A DNA stretch of 64,000 nt from Actinomadura violacea (GTDB lineage: Bacteria > Actinomycetota > Actinomycetes > Streptosporangiales > Streptosporangiaceae): contig NZ_JAGEPF010000005.1 in assembly GCF_017573465.1 (NCBI RefSeq), positions 124,001 to 188,000 on the forward strand, written 5' to 3'. Every line of letters begins with the position of its first letter. Position 1 is the stretch's first letter. The notes beneath the pieces are model-generated. The model saw only the letters and a program-made list of their open reading frames with translations, was not told where the DNA came from and ran no database searches. This document shows, in pieces, positions 16,879 to 23,667 of the stretch. Position numbers and translations under genes: made by a program.

Positions 16879-17133
16879 ATGATGCCGCCTTTCTGCAGTA
16901 TCTGCGGGGTGTCGGCAAGAGATGACGGCCTTCCGTCGTCAGAGTTCAAGCTCGTCCGGTTCGCGCTCACCCCCGAGGAGCAGGCACAGCAGGAGGAGCT
17001 GAACCGTTCGGGATGGGTCGGCCATCCGCCCGAGCTCATGTGGTTCTGCCTGGAGCACGCTCCGGCGGCAGAGGCGCTCTCGCATCTGCATTGGCGCGAG
17101 GCAACGGAAAAGCTGAGGCCGTCCCGCGGGTAG
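16879..17133 (+). CDS. Small putative zinc-binding protein
   Basis: 84 residues from ATG 16879 (AAGGAG eight bases upstream; a second ATG follows directly). The sequence MMPPFCSICGVSARDDGLP supplies a C-x2-C pair. A second possible metal-binding pair, Cys and His, occurs in LMWFCLEHAPAAEALSHL. The spacing of the two pairs resembles a small zinc ribbon. Not recognised as a named family. It lies between a nitronate monooxygenase gene and the second TAXI-like gene, and is convergent with the latter. A structural or regulatory role is a guess. Confidence 0.65.
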   Translation: MMPPFCSICGVSARDDGLPSSEFKLVRFALTPEEQAQQEELNRSGWVGHPPELMWFCLEHAPAAEALSHLHWREATEKLRPSRG

Positions 17134-17162
17134 ACGGCAGCGAAGCGGATCGTGGTTGTGCG

Positions 17163-18116
17163 TCAGGCGGCGCCCAGCGATCGGTGGTAACGGGCGGCCC
17201 CGGGGTGCAGCGGGATGGGTGTCCTGCCCATGGCCGCCGGGTCGAGCGGGTAGGTGAGAGGGCTCTGGTGCGCGGGGATGTGCCGGTACTGGCGCTCGAT
17301 CGTCTCGCGGGTCTCGCCGAGGATCCAGGCGATCAGGTGGGCGAGGTCGTCGGGCAGATCGGAGCGGGTCAGTACCAGGAAGTCGGAGAAGTCCAGCGTC
17401 TCGAAGCGCGGGCAGCCGGGGAAATGCCCTTCTTGGACGGTCGCGGCCGGCCAGGAGTAGTCGGCGGCGAGGCCGTCCAGGACGGGGCGTTCGATCGGCA
17501 GGAAGGCCAGGTCACCGCCGAACTTCTGCCAGTGCGGCAGCATGTACGCCTCGTGGACGATCGCGTCGGCCTGACCGCTGATGATGCGGTCGAAGGTCTG
17601 CCGCGGCCGCTCGTCGGCCAGGATCCGGCCGCCCCAGCCGGTCACGTCCACGTCCGAGCGGACGAGGATCTCGTGGGCGGCCCAGCCGATGAGGTTGGTG
17701 CCGTCGTGCGGTGCGGTGGCCAGCCGCAGCCGTGGGCGCGCGGCCCGCAGTTCGGCGAACGAGGTGATCCCCAGTGACCGGCGAATCCCGACGACCAGGC
17801 GGTCGCGCTGCGGGAGGGTGCCGAGGGCCCGCAGGCCGGGGGCCGGTTCGGCGGCGAACGGGCCGCGGCCGTTGACCGCGGCGGCGGCGAACGCGGCCGG
17901 CGTGGTCAGCGCGATGTGGACCTGGCCGCGGTCGACGGCGCGGGCGGCGTCGGCACCGCCGCGGCCGGTCCAGATCCCGACCCGGGTGTGCGGCCCGCAG
18001 CGGTCGGTGAGCTCCTGCGCGATCCAGCCGCAGATGCGGTGGAGGTTGGCGGTGCCCCAGTCGCCCTGCAGGTTCAGGCGGACCGACCGGTTGAGCACGG
18101 GTGCGGGTGGACGCAT
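17163..18116 (-). CDS. TAXI-type solute-binding-fold protein without signal peptide (module copy 2)
   Basis: 317 residues from ATG 18116 (TAGGAG upstream). It starts MRPPAPVLNRSVRLNLQGDW with no signal peptide, lipobox or membrane helix. The core GTANLHRICGWIAQELTDRC, VHIALTTPAAFAAAA, DRLVVGIRRSLGITSFAELR and the end PIPLHPGAARYHRSLGAA match the TAXI solute-receptor pattern. It is a diverged paralog of 14081-14992: both share ALTTPA / AITTPA, a GWGGRIL... / SWGGRIL... segment, a DFSDFL / DFSGWIL segment and the HPGAA end. The gene stands upstream of nothing but is downstream of the GntR gene on the same strand, with an AT-rich dyad in front of it. Proposed cytoplasmic ligand-binding protein or enzyme. 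Confidence 0.8.
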   Translation of the reverse strand: MRPPAPVLNRSVRLNLQGDWGTANLHRICGWIAQELTDRCGPHTRVGIWTGRGGADAARAVDRGQVHIALTTPAAFAAAAVNGRGPFAAEPAPGLRALGTLPQRDRLVVGIRRSLGITSFAELRAARPRLRLATAPHDGTNLIGWAAHEILVRSDVDVTGWGGRILADERPRQTFDRIISGQADAIVHEAYMLPHWQKFGGDLAFLPIERPVLDGLAADYSWPAATVQEGHFPGCPRFETLDFSDFLVLTRSDLPDDLAHLIAWILGETRETIERQYRHIPAHQSPLTYPLDPAAMGRTPIPLHPGAARYHRSLGAA

Positions 18117-18170
18117 GGTTCGCTCCTAGGGAAGCAGGACGGCCGGGCCGCCGCCATCAACTCATTAGCA

Positions 18171-18186
18171 ATTGATAATAATCAAT
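18171..18186. promoter_or_regulatory. AT-rich operator-like dyad ATTGAT-N4-ATCAAT
   Basis: A perfect 6-4-6 inverted repeat, 55 bp upstream of the second TAXI-like gene and just after the GntR stop codon. Such AT-rich symmetry is rare in this GC-rich window. The neighbouring FadR-type GntR regulator is the most likely binder (inference). Confidence 0.5.
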
Positions 18187-18189
18187 ACC

Positions 18190-18906
18190 TCAACTAGGCG
18201 CGTCGTGCTCGCGGAGCAGGCGCATGACCGCTTCACGATCGCGGCGGTCCAAGGCGTCGACGAGCGCGACGTGCAGCTCGTAGCGCCTCCGGATGAACCC
18301 CTCCTCCGGCTCCCCCTCCGGCATGATCGACCGCGTCCGCGTCTCGATCACCTCCTGGACGCGCAGGTAGAACTCCCGCAGCATCGCGCCCGGGCCGATG
18401 GCGGCGAGCCGCCCGTGGAACCGCCAGGTGGCCTGCACGTAGGCGGGGCCGTCGCGACGGTCGGCGGCCTCCCCCATCACCTCAAGATGCTTGCGCAGTT
18501 CGGCGAAGTCCGCGGGCGAGCCGTGCCAGAGCGCGTCCTCCATGACCAGCGGTTCGATCGCCTCGCGGATGCGGAAAGCCTCCTCCAGTTCAAGGCGGGC
18601 GCCGTCCTCGGGCAGGCCGCCGGCGGCATCGTCCTGCAAGGCGTCCGAGGCGATCTCCGGGGCGAACAGCCCGCCGCCCGGTCCTGGACGGACCACGACC
18701 TGGCCGCGTTCCTGCAGCAGCCGAAGCGTCACGTTGAAGGTGCCGACCGACACCCCGCACATCGCCCGGACCTGCTCTTTGGTGCCCAGCCGGGCGCCCG
18801 GCCGCAGCGCCGCCAGCAGCCGGGCGACGTGCTCCGCCGCCTCCACCGTGCGGCTGGCGGCCGCCTGGTCTCCGCGCCGGTCTCCCGCGGTCGTCCTCCG
18901 AGCCAT
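18190..18906 (-). CDS. GntR-family regulator, FadR/FCD subgroup
   Basis: 238 residues from ATG 18906, chosen because GGAGG lies 5 bases upstream. An ATG at 18918 is in frame but has no ribosome site. Winged-helix domain at residues about 20-85: LGTKEQVRAMCGVSVGTFNVTLRLLQERGQVVVRPGPGGG. An all-helical FCD ligand domain follows: EEAFRIREAIEPLVMEDAL, FHGRLAAIGPGAMLREFY, ELHVALVDALDRRDREAVMRLLREH, with metal-binding His/Asp positions typical for carboxylate-sensing members. Flanked by the TAXI-like gene downstream and, divergently, by the bicupin-dehydrogenase-hydrolase genes, it is the obvious candidate regulator of module copy 2. Confidence 0.88.
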   Translation of the reverse strand: MARRTTAGDRRGDQAAASRTVEAAEHVARLLAALRPGARLGTKEQVRAMCGVSVGTFNVTLRLLQERGQVVVRPGPGGGLFAPEIASDALQDDAAGGLPEDGARLELEEAFRIREAIEPLVMEDALWHGSPADFAELRKHLEVMGEAADRRDGPAYVQATWRFHGRLAAIGPGAMLREFYLRVQEVIETRTRSIMPEGEPEEGFIRRRYELHVALVDALDRRDREAVMRLLREHDAPS

Positions 18907-18985
18907 GCGGTCCTCCATCGTTATTAATTATCTTCGATGCCTTGACGCTGCCGGTCGGCGCCGCCCATCATACCGGTACGCGTAT

Positions 18986-18997
18986 TCATCATGATGA
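18986..18997. promoter_or_regulatory. Palindrome TCATCATGATGA upstream of bicupin copy 2
   Basis: A perfect 12-bp palindrome between the divergent GntR gene (start 18906) and the bicupin gene (start 19094). A further AT-rich tract, TTATTAATTATC, lies at about 18921-18932 beside the GntR start. Together with the dyad at 18171 they suggest GntR-type control sites on both sides of the regulator gene. Confidence 0.4.
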
Positions 18998-19093
18998 TTT
19001 CACCAGACGCGCCGGTCCGGTCGCCTGCCGTCGCGGAGGAGCCGGCGCTTCAAGACGACCGGCAAGACGCATCCATCAGAAGGAGTTCTCCCC

Positions 19094-20116
19094 GTGGGAC
19101 TCGTGCACGAGATCATCGATGGCTTCGACCCCGCCGAAGCTCCACGGCGAGTGGCCCGCAGGGAGGAACTGCTGCTGGCCGAGCCGCTCCCCTCCCCCAA
19201 ACGGCCGCCGCGCTCTTACCGCCCCATCCAGGCCGTCCACTTCCCGCCGCATTTCGTGCCGCAGGGGTTCGAGCCGCCCAAGGGCATCTACGAAAGCGAC
19301 CACCTGCGGATCGAACGGCAGACTATGGCCGGTTTCCGGCAGCCCTTCTACCACCGCAACTGCGACGTCGACGAACTGTCCTACCAGGTGTACGGCACCC
19401 GGACGCTGATGACCGAACTGGGAACCCTCGACCTGGTGGCCGGGGACTTCTCCCGGATCCCGGTCACCGTCGCGCACGACAACCACGCCCACGACGACAT
19501 CCACATCCTCTTCTATGTGCCCGCACCCGTCGCCGAACTGCGCCCCGCCGTCCGCGCTTCCGACCTGGTGATCCCGCCATTCCCCGGCTGGGAGCCCGCC
19601 GTCCGCAACCTCATGACGACCGAATGCCTGGGCGGCCCCGAACACGACATCGTCATGACGCCCGTCGACGAGCAGATGCTGCTGGAACAGGCCAAGGCCG
19701 AGCCGGAACGGATCAACGTGCTCCGCGCGGACTCCGATGCGGCCGCTCTCACCGATGAGACCGCGGGCACGGGCCGGACCATGTGGCTCTACCGATCCGC
19801 GCAGATCCGGATCGGGCACACCACGATCGAGCGGTCGGCGGGGCGCGTGTACCGCACGCACCGCGACGCCGACGACATCCAGTACCAGGTCAGCGGGCGA
19901 CGCGTCCTGGTCACGCAGCTCGGCGTCCTGCACCTGGAGCCCGGTGATTTCGTGCGCGTTCCCGTCGGCGTCGCCGCCACCAGCATCGTCACCGAACCCA
20001 GCGAACACCTCACCGTGCTCTCCGCACTGGCCGTCCCGCAGGTCGCCGAAACCACCAAGTCCGGCGAGATCCTCAGCGTCCCCGAACTGGACCGGCTGCG
20101 CCCCTCAACGCCCTGA
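19094..20116 (+). CDS. Bicupin protein, homogentisate-dioxygenase-like fold (module copy 2)
   Basis: 340 residues from GTG 19094 (AAGGAG upstream). Strongly paralogous to 13114-14079 over the whole length: MG(I/L)VHE at the start, FYHRN(A/C)DV(E/D)E, GDFSRIP, VAHDN, FPGWEPAV, DIQYQV. Domain 1 keeps the cupin metal set (His87, Glu94, His128). In domain 2 the last His of the motif is replaced (VPVGVAATS). An insertion of about 20 residues between the domains distinguishes it from copy 1. First gene of a plus-strand run with the dehydrogenase (46 bp gap) and dienelactone hydrolase (54 bp gap), divergent from GntR. Probable oxygenase or isomerase, substrate unknown. Confidence 0.85.
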   Translation: MGLVHEIIDGFDPAEAPRRVARREELLLAEPLPSPKRPPRSYRPIQAVHFPPHFVPQGFEPPKGIYESDHLRIERQTMAGFRQPFYHRNCDVDELSYQVYGTRTLMTELGTLDLVAGDFSRIPVTVAHDNHAHDDIHILFYVPAPVAELRPAVRASDLVIPPFPGWEPAVRNLMTTECLGGPEHDIVMTPVDEQMLLEQAKAEPERINVLRADSDAAALTDETAGTGRTMWLYRSAQIRIGHTTIERSAGRVYRTHRDADDIQYQVSGRRVLVTQLGVLHLEPGDFVRVPVGVAATSIVTEPSEHLTVLSALAVPQVAETTKSGEILSVPELDRLRPSTP

Positions 20117-20162
20117 CCTTCCTCCTGCCCCGACATCGTTCATACGAAGAAAAGACTCCGAA

Positions 20163-21263
20163 ATGCCTGAGATGAAAGCCGCCCGCGCCTATAAGGGGTC
20201 CAGTGTCCTGCGATTGGAGCGGGTGCCGGTCCCGGAGCCGGGCGAGCAGGACGTGCTGGTCCGCGTCGCGTCCGCGGGGTTGGCGCCCAGCACCATGAAA
20301 CTCCTGGCCAAAGGCGTGTTCCTGCACCTGCCCACCATTCCCGGCCATGAAGCCGCCGGCGTCGTCGAGCAGGTCGGCGCGGCCGTCGACCCGGCGCTCA
20401 TCGGCAGCCGGGTCCGGGTCCACCCCATGCTGTCCTGCGGCGAATGCGTGTACTGCGGCAGCGACCGCGAGCAGATGTGCGCCGAAGCCGCGATGATCGG
20501 ACAGGGCGCCTTCGGCACTGGCGCACTGGAGCTGTACGCCCGCTACCACGACGGCGGGCTCGCCGAATTCGTCCGCGCGCCGCACTGGCTGATCGACCGG
20601 ATCCCCGACGACGTCGGCTTCGACGTCGCCGCCAAACTGCACGACTTCGGCAACGCCGTCCGCGCGCTGAAATGCGCGGGCCCCCTCAACGCGGCGACCG
20701 CGGTGATCACGGCCGCCACCGGCACGATGGGCACCGCCTCCATCGTCCTGGCCGAGCACTTCGGCATCGGCCGGCTCGTCCTGGTCGGCCGGTCCGCCGA
20801 ACGGCTCGCCGCCGCCCGCCGCCTCGTCCCCCACCTGCGCACCGACACCATCGCGCTGAACGACCTGAGCCCCGGCTGGGAGACGAGCGGCGAACTCACC
20901 GCCCGCATCCGCGACCTCGTCCCGTCCGGTCCCGATGCGGTCCTCGACTACCTCCCCGAAGGCCCCGGCGCCGAACAGGGCCTGCGGTCGCTGGCCAACG
21001 GCGGCGTGTTCGTGCACATGGGCGGCAACGCCGCGTCCATCGCGATCCCCATGCGGGAGATGATGATCGGCTGCTGGCGCTACGTCGGCACCCGCGCCTG
21101 CACCCGCGACGACACCGCCACCGCGCTGCATCTCCTGGCGTCCGGCAAGGTCAAGGCCGAACAGCTGATCACCCACCGGTACACGCTCGACGACGTCAAC
21201 ACCGCCCTGACCGCCGTCGCCGAACGCCGCGAACCCATGTGGATGGGCGTCGTCCACCCCTGA
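20163..21263 (+). CDS. Zinc-type medium-chain alcohol dehydrogenase family protein (module copy 2)
   Basis: 366 residues from ATG 20163, exactly the same length as its paralog at 12017. Shared landmarks: VASAGLAPS, PGHEAAG, RVHPMLSCGECVYCGSDREQMC (four structural-zinc cysteines), LELYARYHDGGLAEF, DDVGFDVAAKLHDFGNAVRAL, ITAATGTMGTASIVLAEHF for NAD(P), and a C-terminal REPMWMGVVHP. As in copy 1 the usual first catalytic zinc Cys is missing (GLAPSTMKLLAKG). The tight conservation of two copies in one island argues that both modules act on related substrates. The start has only a weak ribosome site. Confidence 0.88.
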   Translation: MPEMKAARAYKGSSVLRLERVPVPEPGEQDVLVRVASAGLAPSTMKLLAKGVFLHLPTIPGHEAAGVVEQVGAAVDPALIGSRVRVHPMLSCGECVYCGSDREQMCAEAAMIGQGAFGTGALELYARYHDGGLAEFVRAPHWLIDRIPDDVGFDVAAKLHDFGNAVRALKCAGPLNAATAVITAATGTMGTASIVLAEHFGIGRLVLVGRSAERLAAARRLVPHLRTDTIALNDLSPGWETSGELTARIRDLVPSGPDAVLDYLPEGPGAEQGLRSLANGGVFVHMGGNAASIAIPMREMMIGCWRYVGTRACTRDDTATALHLLASGKVKAEQLITHRYTLDDVNTALTAVAERREPMWMGVVHP

Positions 21264-21317
21264 CCGGCCCTATCCACCTTGGCCCAGTGCGCACCCCGTT
21301 GAAGGAGCCCTTCCGAT

Positions 21318-22031
21318 ATGACCGAGTGGATCACCGTTGAGACCGCCGACGGGCCGATGCGCGTCCACACCGCACGCCCCGACGCGCCCGCCGACCGGGC
21401 CGTGATCGTCCTGCAAGAAGCATTCGGCGTCAACGACCACATCCAGGACATCACCCGCCGCTTCGCCGCACGCGGGTTCCTGGCGCTTGCCCCCGACCTG
21501 TTCCACCGCACCGGCATCACGACCCTCGGCTACGACCAGCACGCCGAAGCGATGCCGCTGATCGGCGCCATCGGACCGGACGCGATCACCACCGACATCG
21601 GCGCCGTCCTGGACCACCTCGCCGGCGAAGGCGTCCCCGCCGCCCGGACCGCGGTCGTCGGATTCTGCTTCGGTGGCCGCGCCGCCTTCACCGCCGCCAC
21701 CACCATCCCCGGCCTCGCAGCCACCGTCGTGTTCTACGGCCCCGGCATCGCCGCCGGCCCCCACGCCGTCCTGGACCGAGCCGGAGCCATCGACGCCCCG
21801 ATGCTCCTGCACGTCGGCGCCGACGACCCGACGATCCCCGCCGACCAGGTCAAAGCCATCGACGCCGTGCTGCAGAACGCGGGCACCGACCACGAACAGC
21901 ACGTCTACGACGACGCCGGACACGCCTTCGCCTGCGACGCCCGCCCCCACATGTACCGCCCCGGCCCCGCCGACACCGCCTGGACACGCACCCACGCGTT
22001 CCTCGACCGGCACCTGCCCGCGAGGAGCTGA
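21318..22031 (+). CDS. Dienelactone hydrolase family protein
   Basis: 237 residues from ATG 21318 (GAAGGAG upstream). The DLH fold shows VIVLQEAFGVNDHIQDITRRFA, the nucleophile elbow GFCFGG with Cys117, an acid in HVGADDPTIPAD (about residue 170) and His202 in DDAGHAFAC. The cysteine nucleophile (G-x-C-x-G) is diagnostic for carboxymethylenebutenolidase-type enzymes, which open dienelactones from chlorocatechol breakdown, though many paralogs hydrolyse other lactones. Placed third after bicupin and dehydrogenase, it suggests that this operon processes a ring-derived or lactone intermediate. Confidence 0.9.
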   Translation: MTEWITVETADGPMRVHTARPDAPADRAVIVLQEAFGVNDHIQDITRRFAARGFLALAPDLFHRTGITTLGYDQHAEAMPLIGAIGPDAITTDIGAVLDHLAGEGVPAARTAVVGFCFGGRAAFTAATTIPGLAATVVFYGPGIAAGPHAVLDRAGAIDAPMLLHVGADDPTIPADQVKAIDAVLQNAGTDHEQHVYDDAGHAFACDARPHMYRPGPADTAWTRTHAFLDRHLPARS

Positions 22032-22151
22032 AGCCGATATCGGGCGCCGGTGCCCTGGCCGGCTCAGTGCCCCGGCCGGCGGACCCCGGCCCTCAGCAGG
22101 TCGGACATCCAGGCATAATGGAACACATGTTCGACATGCTGGGGCGCTGAG

Positions 22152-22493
22152 GTGTGGGTACCGCCCGCCGTCACGTACCGCGCCATCGGGGGTCCGGCGT
22201 TCCTGCTCGCCTGGGAGCAGCAGCCGGACCGCTCCTGGTGGGCGAGGATCCTGTGGGTCGAGCTCGGCCGCGAGGGTTGCACCGGCCGGCATGCCCGTGT
22301 CGCGGGCACGGAGGTCGCGCCGATCGCCGGTCAGGACTACCGGACCGTCCCCCGCCACCGCGTCACGCGTCGCACGCGCCCGCCGTCCGACCCCACGGAT
22401 CCGCGCGACCCGCACCATCGGCCCAACGCCGAGGAACGGCACCGGATCGCCTTTGAACGAGCCCTGAGACGCAAGCCCGACCCGGACTTTTAA
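22152..22493 (+). CDS. Hypothetical small basic protein
   Basis: 113 residues from GTG 22152. Not assigned to a family. The first half (VTYRAIGGPAFLLAWEQQPDRSWWARILWVELGREG) is Trp-rich and looks like a folded beta domain. The second half is basic and Pro/His/Arg-rich (RRTRPPSDPTDPRDPHHRPN), ending in a charged helix (AEERHRIAFERALRRK). Codon use matches the neighbours. There is no strong ribosome site. It follows the dienelactone hydrolase by 120 bp and could be unrelated to it. Confidence 0.55.
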   Translation: MWVPPAVTYRAIGGPAFLLAWEQQPDRSWWARILWVELGREGCTGRHARVAGTEVAPIAGQDYRTVPRHRVTRRTRPPSDPTDPRDPHHRPNAEERHRIAFERALRRKPDPDF

Positions 22494-22643
22494 GCCCCTT
22501 CGTCAACCGCCTTCGCCGGTATGAATCGCTCAAGAAACCAGGTCGAGGTGGCTTTCCGGGACGTCATCGAGGAACCGCCCACTTCGGCGATTTCGCCGGT
22601 CTAGGCTGGACGGCGACTTGGCGCCGGGAAGTCTGGAGGTCCC

Positions 22644-23462
22644 ATGATGGCCGGGGAAATGCATGACCGGGGGCCGGACACGCCCCCGTTCGACACCAGC
22701 GTCGCGCACATCGCCCGTATTCAGGACTACTGGCTGGGCGGCAAGGACAATTACGCGCCCGACCGCGAGGCGGCGGAACAGGCCATCTCGGCGCTGCCCG
22801 ACATGGTCGCCTCGGTGCGCAACACCCGGGCGTTCCTGGCCCGCGCCGTCCGCTTCCTCGCCACCGAGCGGGGCGTGCGGCAGTTCCTGGACATCGGCAC
22901 CGGCATCCCGACGGCCGACAACACCCACGAGGTCGCGCAGGTCGCCGCCCCGGAAAGCCGTGTCGTCTACGCGGACAACGACCCCGTCGTGCTCGCGCAT
23001 GCCCGTGCCCTGCTCACCGGCTCTCCGGCCGGCGCCACGTCCTACATCGACGCCGACATCCGCGACACCGGCACGATCCTGGGGGCGGCGAGAGAACTCC
23101 TGGACTTCGACCGGCCCGTCGCGGTGATGCTGATCGCGATCATGCAATACGTACCGGACGAGTCGGACCCCTACGGGGTCGTCCGGACGCTGATCGACGC
23201 GATCCCCAGCGGCAGTTACGTGGCGATCTCCCATCCCGCCACCGATATCCAGGCCACGAGAATGGCGAACATGGCCGACCGGCTGAACGAGGCCATGGCG
23301 CAAACGATCACACTGCGCAGCCGCGAACAGGTGGCGGCGTTCCTCGACGGCCTCGACCTGGTCGAACCCGGCCTTGTACGCGCTCCTGAATGGCGTCCGG
23401 ACGACCCCGCCCTGGCCTCGACCCCGTCCACCATGTGGAGCGGCATCGCTTTCAAGCCCTGA
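22644..23462 (+). CDS. SAM-dependent methyltransferase-like protein (DUF574 family)
   Basis: 272 residues from ATG 22644 (CTGGAGG upstream; second ATG adjacent). Typical family start: DTSVAHIARIQDYWLGGKDNYAPDREAAEQAI, then FLDIGTGIPTADNTHEVAQ as the SAM-binding loop, VVYADNDPVVLAHARALL and a C-terminal end MWSGIAFKP. This family is expanded in filamentous actinomycetes, often dozens per genome. Substrates are mostly unknown. A stand-alone gene. Confidence 0.9.
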   Translation: MMAGEMHDRGPDTPPFDTSVAHIARIQDYWLGGKDNYAPDREAAEQAISALPDMVASVRNTRAFLARAVRFLATERGVRQFLDIGTGIPTADNTHEVAQVAAPESRVVYADNDPVVLAHARALLTGSPAGATSYIDADIRDTGTILGAARELLDFDRPVAVMLIAIMQYVPDESDPYGVVRTLIDAIPSGSYVAISHPATDIQATRMANMADRLNEAMAQTITLRSREQVAAFLDGLDLVEPGLVRAPEWRPDDPALASTPSTMWSGIAFKP

Positions 23463-23667
23463 AATACCCGCCCCCCGAGACCGGCCACCGCGGATACGGC
23501 GACGGCGGTGACGGGTCGTGAGCACAGCACGTCGATCAGGCGGGCATCGTGGCCTCCGGCACGCCACCACGGCCGTCGAGGCGCGCCACGGCCGCGTTGA
23601 GCGATGTCGCGCGCGCCGGGCGAGGGGCCGGGCCGACAATGTCGGTGCCATCGCCTTTAATCGAAGG

